A stretch of DNA of 48,275 bases from an archaeon BMS3Abin17 (GCA_002897655.1 BDTJ01000018.1:1-48275), one strand, 5' to 3'. Shown: positions 26,923 through 36,869, numbered from the stretch's first letter. Notes: a model not told the origin generated them from the letters alone. Made by a program: numbers and translations.

Positions 26923-27219
26923 TCAATAACTCGGCATCATTGAATTATGTCCGAACTGAACAACCAAATCAATTTTTGGCCTTAGTCTTTCCAAACCAAC
27001 AGGAGTATCACAGGCTCCAAAACAAGTTCCAAACCAGATTAAGAATTCGGCATTTGTTTTACTTTCAAGATAATCAACAATAGTGGTTGCATATGGTTTT
27101 AATCCATCAGCAAACTGCAAAAGAACAAGCTTGGCTCTTTTCTTTTTTATCTCAGAGATAACCTTATTTAATTCTAAATCATAAACTTCTTCTAATTCTT
27201 GGATTGTTTTCTTCTGCAT
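26923..27219 (-). pseudogene. Dph2-like diphthamide synthase, N-terminal fragment only
   Basis: LVLLQFADGLKPYATTIVDYLESKTNAEFLIWFGTCFGACDTP...VQFGHNSMMPSY*; ends after the first domain. Confidence 0.7.
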
Positions 27220-27314
27220 GGTTAAAGAAAATCAAAGTATGTTTTTATAAGTTATGATGGGTGTTAATTGGAGAACAATAATGTTTAAATAAGAACCACT
27301 CCATAAAAAAATAT

Positions 27315-27542
27315 ATGAATGATATTAAAAAAACTTTATTTGAAGGAATAGGTTGCATTGACCCGTTATGCTCAGGACAATTAATATATGGTGGCAAGCA
27401 GTATAAGTGTAATAAAAAGGATTGTGATGTGACAATAAAAGATGTCAATGAGATTCCAAAGATGATAAGAGAAATGCATAGGAAAATAAGTGGATTTCAT
27501 AATAACATGCTTAGAAATTATCTGTCGAGAGTTCTCAGCTAG
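27315..27542 (+). CDS. Small zinc-ribbon-like protein
   Basis: GCIDPLCSGQLIYGGKQYKCNKKDCDV. Confidence 0.55.
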   Translation: MNDIKKTLFEGIGCIDPLCSGQLIYGGKQYKCNKKDCDVTIKDVNEIPKMIREMHRKISGFHNNMLRNYLSRVLS

Positions 27543-27599
27543 TTGGGATCTAAAATACTCCAAACAAAATATTTTATGCCCAAATAAATTGTAATAATT

Positions 27600-27854
27600 A
27601 TGCCAACTAAATTCCAGCAGAGAGTCTACAGCATTGTCAAGAGAATTCCAAGAGGGAAAACCACTACATATAAAGCAATTGCAGAAAAACTAAAAACATC
27701 TCCAAGAGCTGTTGGATAGGCCCTAAAGGCAAATAAAAAGCTGGTAAAAATCCCATGCCATAGAGTAATATGTTCTAATGGGGAAATAGGGGGATATAAA
27801 TTAGGAGTGAAAAAGAAGCTTGCATTATTAAAAAAAGAGGGTGTAAAAATATAA
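27600..27854 (+). pseudogene. O6-methylguanine-DNA methyltransferase-like (ATL/Ogt) with in-frame TAG at codon 40
   Basis: MPTKFQQRVYSIVKRIPRGKTTTYKAIAEKLKTSPRAVG*ALKANKKLVKIPCHRVICSNGEIGGYKLGVKKKLALLKKEGVKI*; PCHRV active site lies after the stop. Confidence 0.85.
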
Positions 27855-27855
27855 T

Positions 27856-28200
27856 CTATTTCTTTTTCTTAGCTCTTAATTTTCCCGCTAATTCTTTATA
27901 TGCTCCTTGAATTTTCTGGGCAGAAATAGCAATGCAAAGCATAGAGATTAATAAAAAACCATGACTAATCCCATAATGAAGAATCAACTCCAAATCTCCA
28001 TATCCAAGAAAATCACTTACAAGATGGGATACTGCCCACAAAGTGAAGAAAATAGAAGCAACAACTAGCCAGAAATAAGATTTTTTCAAAGCTCCCTCTA
28101 ATAGATAATTTCTTACTTTGTTTAATTTATAGGTTGTATATAGAGCCAAGGCTATAAAAACAAATATTGGGATGTCATAACTTATTGGCACATGTGTCAT
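27856..28200 (-). CDS. Small membrane protein
   Basis: 114 aa, three or more TM segments. Confidence 0.6.
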   Translation of the reverse strand: MTHVPISYDIPIFVFIALALYTTYKLNKVRNYLLEGALKKSYFWLVVASIFFTLWAVSHLVSDFLGYGDLELILHYGISHGFLLISMLCIAISAQKIQGAYKELAGKLRAKKKK

Positions 28201-28311
28201 TTTCCTCTTTTTTACCTAATATAATATAATAATCATGTGTTTTTATATCTAATGATTTTGCTACTTATTCTAAATCTCAAGCTTTAAAAACAAATCTATA
28301 TTAAAAATTAT

Positions 28312-30093
28312 ATGAAAATCAGACAGCCAATTGTTACAGTCTGCGGACATGTAGATCATGGAAAGACCTCAATACTAGATTGTATCAGAGATAGCTGTGT
28401 CCAGACAGGAGAAGCAGGAGGGATTACTCAAAAAATATCATTTACTTCTTACCCCACAGAGCAGTTAAAAGCAGCTTGCCCTTTAATTGAAAGCTCTGGG
28501 ATTAAGCTGAATATTCCTGGATTTTTATTTATAGACACTCCCGGGCATGCAGCATTCACAAATTTAAGAAAAAGAGGAGGAAGCTTGGCGGACATGGCTG
28601 TTCTTGTGATTGATATAAATGAAGGAATAAAGCCACAAACAGCAGAAGTCATACAAATCCTAAAGCACAACAAAACTCCCTTTGTTATAGCTTTAAACAA
28701 GATAGATAATATTTCTGGGTGGAGGATACCCCAACATTCCGCAATTCGGGGTACACCAAGCAGTGAAAAAAGCATTGGATTAAAGGAAAACATTGAATTA
28801 CAGTCCCAAAATGTAAAACAGGTTTTTAATGAAAGATACATGACCATAATTGGCTCACTAAACTCCTACGGGTTTGACGCAGATTTATATCATAATATAA
28901 AGGATTTTACCAAAAAAATAGCTCTTGTCCCCTGCTCTGCAAAAACAAAAGAGGGATTGCCAGAACTAATAATGATGCTTTGCGGATTAAGCGAGAAATA
29001 TTTATCAGACAAGCTCAAACTAGGAAAAGATGCAAAAGGAATTGTCTTAGAGATAAAAAAAGAAAAGTCAATAAACTATCTGGAGGCAATTTTATATGAT
29101 GGTGAATTGTCAAAAAAAGATGAGATTGCAATATCTGATATTAAAGGAGACCCAATTATAACTAAGATAAGGGTTCTTGAAGAAATAGGTCCACTATGTG
29201 CAAAATTCAGCCCTAAAGACAATGTTCAGGCATCAACAGGATTAAGAATGCAATTGATTGGCCCAAAAAGGGTCTCCTCTGGAGAAAAAATAGACATCTT
29301 ACCTGGAATGCCTTTTGTTGTTTACAAAGGAGACAAAGAGAAAATCAAAAAAGAATTCAAAAAAGAGATTTCAGAAACAATAAAGACAGACAAGCAGGGA
29401 ATTATTGTAAAAGCAGATTCTTTAGGTAGTTTAGAGGCCTTGCTTATTTTATTAAAGCAAAGCAATATTCCTATTGTAAAAGCAGGAATTGGTAATATTA
29501 ATAAAACAGACATTATATCAGCAAAGGCAAATCTTGACATAAATGAGTTAGACGCTGTTATAGCAGGATTTAATGTAGATATAGATGAAGAAGCAAAAGA
29601 AATACAAGGAAACACAAAGATATTGACAGAGGATGTTATCTACAAATTAATTGAGAACTTAACTAAGTTTAGGGAAGAAAAGGCAAAAGAGATTGAGAAA
29701 AAAAGATTAATGCAGCTAACAACAATATGCAAACTAAAGATTCTTCCACAATATGTATTCAGAAACACAAAGCCAGCAATTTTCGGGGTAAAAGTAGAGG
29801 GGGGAAAACTGATTCAAAATCTAAACCTGATAAGTAATGACAACGAGGAAATCGGAAGAGTTAAGAATATCCAGTCAGAAAACAAAGGTGTTCAAGAAGC
29901 AACAGAAGGTATGGAGGTTGCTATCTCAATACCCGGGAGCAATTTTGAGAGAAAAATCTCAGATAAGACTCATCTTTACAGCAACATAACAGAAAAGCAA
30001 TTTAAGAACTTCAAGAAAAACAAGGATTTATTGTCAAACAATGAAATAAAAATCCTGCAGGAAATTGCAGGAATTAAAAAATTTAGCCAATAA
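28312..30093 (+). CDS. infB: Translation initiation factor aIF5B (IF-2-like GTPase)
   Basis: VCGHVDHGKTSILD, GGITQKI, FIDTPGHAAF, ALNKID. Confidence 0.95.
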   Translation: MKIRQPIVTVCGHVDHGKTSILDCIRDSCVQTGEAGGITQKISFTSYPTEQLKAACPLIESSGIKLNIPGFLFIDTPGHAAFTNLRKRGGSLADMAVLVIDINEGIKPQTAEVIQILKHNKTPFVIALNKIDNISGWRIPQHSAIRGTPSSEKSIGLKENIELQSQNVKQVFNERYMTIIGSLNSYGFDADLYHNIKDFTKKIALVPCSAKTKEGLPELIMMLCGLSEKYLSDKLKLGKDAKGIVLEIKKEKSINYLEAILYDGELSKKDEIAISDIKGDPIITKIRVLEEIGPLCAKFSPKDNVQASTGLRMQLIGPKRVSSGEKIDILPGMPFVVYKGDKEKIKKEFKKEISETIKTDKQGIIVKADSLGSLEALLILLKQSNIPIVKAGIGNINKTDIISAKANLDINELDAVIAGFNVDIDEEAKEIQGNTKILTEDVIYKLIENLTKFREEKAKEIEKKRLMQLTTICKLKILPQYVFRNTKPAIFGVKVEGGKLIQNLNLISNDNEEIGRVKNIQSENKGVQEATEGMEVAISIPGSNFERKISDKTHLYSNITEKQFKNFKKNKDLLSNNEIKILQEIAGIKKFSQ

Positions 30094-30556
30094 GCACACT
30101 TCTCTCTTCATCTCTTTTTTTTGATAGACGCCTGCTGTAATCCAAAATTCCTGGAAGAGTTTTTTGAGCCAAAGCATCTGTGTAGCCAAGATTCTTCATA
30201 ACACTCATATAATCTACTTCTGTTAATCTGCATCCTTCATTCATTCCAAAAGTTAGATTAACTTCTCTTTCGTCTCTTTTTTCTTCAATGTATCCTCTTA
30301 AAATCTTTCCGTGCCTTGTATATTCTTCACAAAATTTATCTATAGCTTCCTTCATTGTTCTGGCCTTAAGTTGCTCACCTTCTTCAACTCTTGTACAAAC
30401 TCTCTCTCCTTCAAAAGAATCTCCTTCTGAAAGTCCAAGAGCTTTTCCTAATTTTGGCCTGGTTCTATAGAGTTTTCCGTTCATGCTAGATATTGGGATA
30501 TAAATCCTGTCTGTAGCAATCAATTCAATAATTTGCCTTTCAATATTTTGTGTCAT
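30083..30556 (-). CDS. Hypothetical protein
   Basis: 157-aa ORF. Confidence 0.5.
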   Translation of the reverse strand: MTQNIERQIIELIATDRIYIPISSMNGKLYRTRPKLGKALGLSEGDSFEGERVCTRVEEGEQLKARTMKEAIDKFCEEYTRHGKILRGYIEEKRDEREVNLTFGMNEGCRLTEVDYMSVMKNLGYTDALAQKTLPGILDYSRRLSKKRDEERSVLIG

Positions 30557-30787
30557 TTTCGAATTTCTCTTAAAAATAGAAATTCGAATGCTTGAAAACC
30601 GCGAAAATCTCTGATTTTCGTAGCACCAAAAATCTCTGATTTTTTAGTGTTTCCTATTTTCATTGTTTTGTTTTATCTCCTATTGATTTAATTATAATTA
30701 GAAATGCCAAATTCTATTTAATTTTATGAGGTGATAAACCTCACCCCATTTAGTAAGATATTTAAACAAAGAAGTACATATTATCTC

Positions 30788-31483
30788 ATGGAAGAACTAA
30801 AACAAGCAGGACTTACAGAGAATGAGAGCAAAGTCTATCTCGCATTATTAGATTTAGGCCCAAGTCTGGCTGGAATAATCTCAAGAAAGACAGGCCTGCA
30901 CAGAAGAACAGTATATGACACAACAGAGATGCTGATAAAAAAAGGGCTTGTAGGATATATATTAAAAAATAACAGAAGATTGTTTCAGGCATCTCATCCA
31001 GACAGAATTTTAGAAATAATAAAGGAAAAAGAAGATATACTAAGCCCAATCATCAAAAAACTTGGGGAAAGATATAGTAAAACAAAAGAGAAAGAAGAGA
31101 CAAACTTTTATAAGGGAAAAGAAGGCCTGAAAACAGTCTTTGAGGACCAGCTTAATTATAAGGAGATATTAATACTCGGAGCCTCTCCCAAAGCCCATGA
31201 AGTTCTTCAATACTATTTTAAATGGTATGATAAAGCAAGAAAACAAAAGAAAATCAAGGCAAAGATAATAGCTCAGGATAGAAAGATTAAAAGAATCCCC
31301 CTTGCAGAAATCCGCTACTTGCCTGAAAAATATTCTAATCCTGTATCAGTTAACATGTACGGGGATAAGACAGCCATTATCTTATGGGCAGAAAAGCCAA
31401 TCGCAATTGTGATAAAAGACAAGGGGATAACTAATGGTTACAAGAATTATTTTGAATTAATGTGGAAGATTGCTAAGAAATAA
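30788..31483 (+). CDS. TrmB-family transcriptional regulator
   Basis: MEELKQAGLTENESKVYLALLDLGPSLAGIISRKTGLHRRTVYDTTEMLIKKGLVGYI. Confidence 0.88.
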   Translation: MEELKQAGLTENESKVYLALLDLGPSLAGIISRKTGLHRRTVYDTTEMLIKKGLVGYILKNNRRLFQASHPDRILEIIKEKEDILSPIIKKLGERYSKTKEKEETNFYKGKEGLKTVFEDQLNYKEILILGASPKAHEVLQYYFKWYDKARKQKKIKAKIIAQDRKIKRIPLAEIRYLPEKYSNPVSVNMYGDKTAIILWAEKPIAIVIKDKGITNGYKNYFELMWKIAKK

Positions 31484-31484
31484 C

Positions 31485-31874
31485 TCATCCAAAACTAGCT
31501 CTCTTAGTAGGTTTTACTTCCTCTTTCAAAGCTGAAATTAGACTTTGAGTAAGTATTGGTTCAGTCCCATCAGGACCTATAAATTTACCTGGTCGAGATG
31601 CCTTGGCTAAATCTAATAATAACCTATCACTAAACCCCCTAGGTTCTAAGAAATATGAAGAACCAAAAGAAGAGTTTTTATGGTAAAGTGAAAGATTAGT
31701 TTCTAGGATTATAGAATTTCCATTAACCACAACAGTATAATAATGGCTCTTATCTTTACTTCTAAAAGAGTAAACTCCCTCGGTTGGTCCCTCAAATCCA
31801 AAGTTACTCATTATCCCCTCTAGAAGCTTTGAACTTATTTTCCCATTTGTTTTTTCTATAACGACTCTAGACAT
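31485..31874 (-). CDS. Hypothetical protein
   Basis: 129-aa ORF. Confidence 0.5.
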   Translation of the reverse strand: MSRVVIEKTNGKISSKLLEGIMSNFGFEGPTEGVYSFRSKDKSHYYTVVVNGNSIILETNLSLYHKNSSFGSSYFLEPRGFSDRLLLDLAKASRPGKFIGPDGTEPILTQSLISALKEEVKPTKRASFG

Positions 31875-31974
31875 GATATTTATGTCAATAATATTGTTTA
31901 TTAAGATTTATATAGTAAAGCACAAGAAATCAGCCCTACTCTTTATACAGAAAATTTTAAAAAATGATTTGTCT

Positions 31975-32082
31975 CTAATCTACTGCCTGAGTGAGGTGTA
32001 CCAACAAGCAGAAAAGCACTAACAGGTAATTGTTGAGCTCCGTTTCTGATGAGGATTTGAACCTCACAGGGGCTCTTTTTTA
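31975..32082 (+). ncRNA. Candidate structured intergenic RNA ending in a hairpin plus T-run
   Basis: GAGCTCC...TGAGG ATTTGAA CCTCA...GGGGCTC then TTTTTT. Confidence 0.35.
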
Positions 32083-32193
32083 TAACTTTATTCAATGAAT
32101 TATTATTTATAAAAGCATTTTGACTTTTTGCACAAACCGCAAGAAATCAAAACCTTTTTAAGTAAACTTCTCAATAAATTATCAGACATTCAA

Positions 32194-32679
32194 ATGGTTT
32201 TTAAAATAAATATATCAGAAAAAGGCGGAAAGACCTATAAGCTAGAGATAGATACAAATGCACTTGAAGGCAAGCAGCTTCATGACAAGATTCAGGGAAC
32301 AGAAGTTTCTCCTGATTTAGGGGGTTATGAGTTTGAGATTGCAGGGGCAAGCGATAGTGCAGGATTCACTGCTATGAAAGATGTAGAGGGAATTGGACTG
32401 AAAAAAGTCTTGTTAAATTATGGCAAAGGATTTAAAAAAAGACCTAAAAAAGAGGGCAAAAAAAAGAGATCTGATAACAGGCCAAAAGGACTTAGATTAA
32501 GGAAAACAGTTCGTGGCAAAGTTATTTCAAAGGCAATCTCTCAGATTAATCTTAAGATTTTAAAAGAAGGTGGGAAACAACTTTCAGAAATTTTCCCAGA
32601 CCAAAACAAGCCAAAAGAAGCACCTGAAGGTGTACCTTCTGAAGAAGGCAAGGCTAAAGCTGAAGAGAAGAAAGAGTAA
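32194..32679 (+). CDS. rps6e: 30S ribosomal protein S6e
   Basis: MVFKINISEKGGKTYKLEIDTNALEGKQLHDKIQGTEVSPDLGGYEFEIAGASDSAGFTAMKDVEG..LRLRKTVRGKVIS. Confidence 0.92.
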   Translation: MVFKINISEKGGKTYKLEIDTNALEGKQLHDKIQGTEVSPDLGGYEFEIAGASDSAGFTAMKDVEGIGLKKVLLNYGKGFKKRPKKEGKKKRSDNRPKGLRLRKTVRGKVISKAISQINLKILKEGGKQLSEIFPDQNKPKEAPEGVPSEEGKAKAEEKKE

Positions 32680-32831
32680 TTCTAAAATGAAAATTAAGAT
32701 AAATAAAAAAGCATATCTTTTATTAATTGGTGCTCTATTATTTGTTGGAGTGGCTATTATCTATCATGCAAATGTTAATAAAACAAATATTCTTTCTGGA
32801 AAAGTTATAAATAATATCTCTGAAAATAATA

Positions 32832-32947
32832 TCAAAAAGTCCTTGTGTTTTACCGCACCTTAAAAGGTGCGGTTTGTTTGGACTTTAGGATGTCCAAGGA
32901 TTCATCCACACACTAAAGTGTGTGGTTTTCTCCAGGAATCCCTGGCA
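32832..32947 (+). mobile_element. Double-hairpin element, copy 2 (116 bp)
   Basis: Near-identical to copies 1 and 3; one extra G (CCAGGAATCCCTGG vs CCAGAATCCTTGG). Confidence 0.88.
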
Positions 32948-33043
32948 TAAAAACAGATTATTCAAACAACATTAGTGATTTAAATTCTAAAATTTTAGAA
33001 TTGAATAACAAGATAATCTCTTTAGAAAATAATATCTCAGATA

Positions 33044-33158
33044 TCAAAAAGTCCTTGTGTTTTACCGCACCTTAAAAGGTGCGGTTTGTCTGGACTTTAG
33101 GATGTCCAAGGATTCATCCACACACTAAAGTGTGTGGTTTTCTCCAGAATCCTTGGCA
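33044..33158 (+). mobile_element. Double-hairpin element, copy 3 (115 bp)
   Basis: Near-identical to copies 1 and 2. Confidence 0.88.
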
Positions 33159-33462
33159 TAAACAAAGAATATTCGTCAAAAGAAGATCCCCCCATAATTG
33201 GTGGAGGATATGAACATTTTATTAATCCAAGTAACATATGTACCTCTTGGGGGGAAGCTAATTGTTCAAATGATAAAGGTAGGCTAATCGTGTTCTGCCC
33301 AAATAACTATACTAAATTTAATATGGGAGAATCTAGGGAAGACCCAGAATCTTCCTCGGATATTGAAAAGTGGTTTATTTGTGTAAGATAATTTTTTACC
33401 TAAAATCCTCTGCTAGTTAACAGCCCTTATATCAACATCTTTAAAAATAACTTAATTCTAAA

Positions 33463-34299
33463 ATGAAAATAGCATAATACTTAGGTCCTGAGAATTCGTT
33501 TACAGGAAAGATTACAAAAGAGATATTTAAAGATAAAGAACTAATTTCTTTAAATCCTATAAGAAATGTGATTATGGCTGTTGAAAATGGAAAAGCAGAT
33601 TATGGTATTGTTCCTTTAGAAAATTTCTATAATGGTGAAGTAAGAGAAACCCTAGATTCTCTAACAGAATGTTCTCAAACAAAGATAATTGAAGAAAAAG
33701 TCATGACAATTGTACATTGCCTTGGAACATTAAAAAATTCAAAAGAGATAAAAAAGATTTTATCAAAAGATCAAGCACTTGAACAATGTAGTAAATATAT
33801 CTGCGAAAATTATCCAAATGTTAAGACGATTGCCACATCTAGTACAGCAGAAGCAGTAGAAAACATAAAAGAGAAAGCCATGACAGATGCAGGAGCAATT
33901 GCATCTGAAGAAGCTCTTAAAAGTTCTGGATTTAATATTTTAGATAAAGATATCTGCCCTAAAAATAAGACAAGATTTATTGTTTTAAGCAGAAAAATAT
34001 CAGAGAAAACAGGGGATGATAAAACTTTTTTAGTTATACATCCTCCAATTGATAAATCAGGAATATTATACAACTGCTTAAAGACTTTTTCAGATTCAGA
34101 TATTAATCTTGAGCTTATACAATCTAGACCAAACAGGGAAAAAGGATATTATTTTTATATTGAGTTAAGTGGGCACAAAGAAGATGAAAGAGTAACAAAA
34201 GCAATTGAGAAACTTCAAGAATATCTTGATCCTAAAGAAGAATATCCTAATACAATAAAAATACTAGGAAGTTACCCAAATTCTCATTGGAAAGAATAA
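33463..34299 (+). pseudogene. pheA: Prephenate dehydratase with TAA at codon 5
   Basis: MKIA*YLGPENSFTGKITKEIF...VIMAVENGKADYGIVPLENFYNGEV...KTRFIVLSRK + ACT-like C-terminus; likely ATA duplication (GC-ATA-ATA-C). Confidence 0.82.
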
Positions 34300-34377
34300 A
34301 CCCAATCTTTAAAAACCGATTCTTATGCAGAATCCTGCTCCAAAAGATTTAAATAATAATGACTTGGGTAATCTTAT

Positions 34378-34614
34378 ATGACAAAGGTAGAAGATACAGT
34401 TAAATTTACTAATATTGGACTTAATGAGATGGCAAGATATTTAGAAGAAAAAATAGAAATAACTAAAAAAGCTAAGGGAAATGCAATAAATGCAAGTAAG
34501 TTTAAAGAGATATCAAAATATAAAGATGATTTATCTATATATAAGAGTATATATAGACAATTATATAAGAAAATTCCAAGTTTAAAAGATATTAGAAAAC
34601 CTATGAAGATATAA
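34378..34614 (+). CDS. Small basic hypothetical protein
   Basis: 78-aa ORF. Confidence 0.45.
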   Translation: MTKVEDTVKFTNIGLNEMARYLEEKIEITKKAKGNAINASKFKEISKYKDDLSIYKSIYRQLYKKIPSLKDIRKPMKI

Positions 34615-34657
34615 TCCCCTCCAAAAGCTTTTTTAACTAACTTTTTCTCAATTCCCT

Positions 34658-35851
34658 ATGACAGATAAAGAAATTCCAGAACTGAATGTTGGGGTTGTCG
34701 GGCATATTGACCATGGAAAGACAACTCTCTTAAGCAAGCTTACTGGGAAATTCACAGATACACATTCAGAAGAACTAAAAAGAGGTATTACAATCAAGCT
34801 TGGTTATGCTGATATGATTATTTCTAAAGATGCTAAAGGGTTTAATAATCAGGGAAAAGGCACACCAATTAGATATATTAGTTTTATAGATGCTCCTGGG
34901 CACGAGATGCTCATGGCAACAATGCTTTCTGGAGCTGCAATAATTGACGCAGCTATATTAGTAGTTGCTGCAAATGAGGGAATAAAACCACAGACAAAAG
35001 AGCATTTCATGGCTGTAAGGGCAAAGAGAATAAAAAATATAATAATTGTTCAAAACAAAATTGATTTAGTTACAAAAGAGCAAGCCTTAAAGAATTATAA
35101 AGAAATTAAAGAATTTGTAAAAGGAACTCTTGCTGAAAATGCCCCAATAATTCCTGTATCTACGCAGCAGGGAGTTAATATAGATAAGATATTAGAAGAG
35201 CTTACAAAACTTGAAGTGCCAAAAAAAGAAATTGATAAAATCCCGTGTTTTTTAGTTGCGAGAAGCTTTGATATTAACAAGCCGGGAACAAAAATAGAAA
35301 AATTAAGGGGAGGGGTTTTAGGCGGAATTCTTAAACAAGGAAAACTAAAAGTTGGTGATGAAATTGATATAAAACCAGGTTTAATTGTTGAAAAATCACA
35401 TCAAAAAACCTACCAAACTCTTACAACAAAGATTCTTTCCCTACATAAAGGAAACAAATCAGTAAAAGAGGTTTTTCCAGGAGCAAGTATCTCAATAGAG
35501 ACAAACCTTGACCCTGTCTTAGCAAAAGCAGACTCTTTAACAGGATGTCTTGTCTCAACAAAAGGAATTCTTCCTGAGATAAGTAACAATATTATGATAA
35601 AGGCAGAATTATTCAAAGAGGTTTTAGGTATAACAGAAAAGAAAGAAGTTGAGCCACTAAAGACAAAAGAAATTTTAATGCTCAGTGTTAACACAACCAT
35701 CACAGTTGGAACAGTTGAAAAAATAAATAACAATGAAGTTGAATTATCTCTTAATATTCCAGTAATAGCCCTAAAAGGAGATAATCTGGGAATTGCAAGA
35801 AACATAAACAAGCACTGGAGATTAATCGGCTGGGGTGAGATTATCCAATAA
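34658..35851 (+). CDS. eif2g: Translation initiation factor aIF2 subunit gamma
   Basis: NVGVVGHIDHGKTTLLSKLTGKFTDTHSEELKRGITIKLGYAD, DAPGHEMLMATMLSGAAIIDAAILVVAANEG. Confidence 0.96.
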   Translation: MTDKEIPELNVGVVGHIDHGKTTLLSKLTGKFTDTHSEELKRGITIKLGYADMIISKDAKGFNNQGKGTPIRYISFIDAPGHEMLMATMLSGAAIIDAAILVVAANEGIKPQTKEHFMAVRAKRIKNIIIVQNKIDLVTKEQALKNYKEIKEFVKGTLAENAPIIPVSTQQGVNIDKILEELTKLEVPKKEIDKIPCFLVARSFDINKPGTKIEKLRGGVLGGILKQGKLKVGDEIDIKPGLIVEKSHQKTYQTLTTKILSLHKGNKSVKEVFPGASISIETNLDPVLAKADSLTGCLVSTKGILPEISNNIMIKAELFKEVLGITEKKEVEPLKTKEILMLSVNTTITVGTVEKINNNEVELSLNIPVIALKGDNLGIARNINKHWRLIGWGEIIQ

Positions 35852-35882
35852 TTTTATAAATATCTCTTTATATTATTGATAT

Positions 35883-36824
35883 ATGAAAAGAGGTCTAGTA
35901 TTTGGATTATTTTTTGTCTTAATAGGAATTTTCCTGATTAATTTGGCGATAGCTGGATGTGCTGATTCAGACAGTGGGAAAAACTATACTATAAAGGGAA
36001 CAGTTACAACCACAAATTATACTTTTACTGATGTTTGTGATGGCAATGATCTAACAGAATATTATTGTAATGGTGATGTTAATGAGTCAGAGACATACAC
36101 CTGTTCTCGTTCTTGTGAGGTGGGTGCCTGCACAACCTGCACAGAAAACTGGACATGCGGTAACTGGACAGAATGCAGAAACAAGATTAAATATAGGGAT
36201 TGTGCTGATTCTAATGATTGTGGGACTACAGAGGATAAACTTAATGAGAATCAAGTCTGTAGCGGGGAGAATATTAATAAAACAGAAGAAAATAATGAAA
36301 ACAGCAATGAAACAAAAGAGGATGAAAAGCCTGAAGAATCTAAATCTTATAAACCTAAGAAGAAGCTAGGAGATTATTATCAAAATGGTGAATGTCCTGA
36401 AGGATGTAATTGTACTGGCTCAACAGTAAAATGTGAATTAATAGATGGAGATAAGATGACTGTTTATGCAGGTAAATCAGGGAATTTAATTGTACAAGTT
36501 AAAGGAGTAAATATGACAACAAAAGTAACACTTTACAAAGATGAAGATGGAATCTTAACAGGGGTTTTCAAGGGAAACAAAACAAGAATGATAAGAGTTC
36601 TTCCAAATAAAGTTTCAGATAAAATAGGAGGAAAACTTGAAAACCAGACAATTGAATTAGACAATAATGGAATCTACCAGATTCAGGGAGAAAAGAAAGC
36701 AAGATTATTTTATTTAATTCCAGTAAGAGAAAAGGTAAAAGCACAGATTAATGCAAAAACAGGTGAAATAATCAATGTTAGAAATCCTTGGTGGGGATTT
36801 TTAGCAAGAGATGTTAAGGAATAA
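35883..36824 (+). CDS. Secreted Cys-rich protein
   Basis: Signal peptide; CTTCTENWTCGNWTECRNKIKYRDCADSNDCGT. Confidence 0.7.
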   Translation: MKRGLVFGLFFVLIGIFLINLAIAGCADSDSGKNYTIKGTVTTTNYTFTDVCDGNDLTEYYCNGDVNESETYTCSRSCEVGACTTCTENWTCGNWTECRNKIKYRDCADSNDCGTTEDKLNENQVCSGENINKTEENNENSNETKEDEKPEESKSYKPKKKLGDYYQNGECPEGCNCTGSTVKCELIDGDKMTVYAGKSGNLIVQVKGVNMTTKVTLYKDEDGILTGVFKGNKTRMIRVLPNKVSDKIGGKLENQTIELDNNGIYQIQGEKKARLFYLIPVREKVKAQINAKTGEIINVRNPWWGFLARDVKE

Positions 36825-36869
36825 CTCTATCACAACAATTCTTAAAAAGAAAGAATATGATTAAAAATT

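Larger units (their letters stand above)
32687..33391 (+). pseudogene. Membrane-anchored protein gene interrupted by two copies of the double-hairpin element
   Basis: Removing 32832-32947 and 33044-33158 gives one frame: ...KVINNISENNIKTDYSNNISDLNSKILELNNKIISLENNISDINKEYSSKEDPPIIGGGYEHF...WFICVR*. Confidence 0.85.

Noticed and set aside
32014-32082. Complete tRNA on the minus strand
   Set aside because: Only a T-arm-like hairpin is visible; no D-arm, anticodon arm or matching acceptor.
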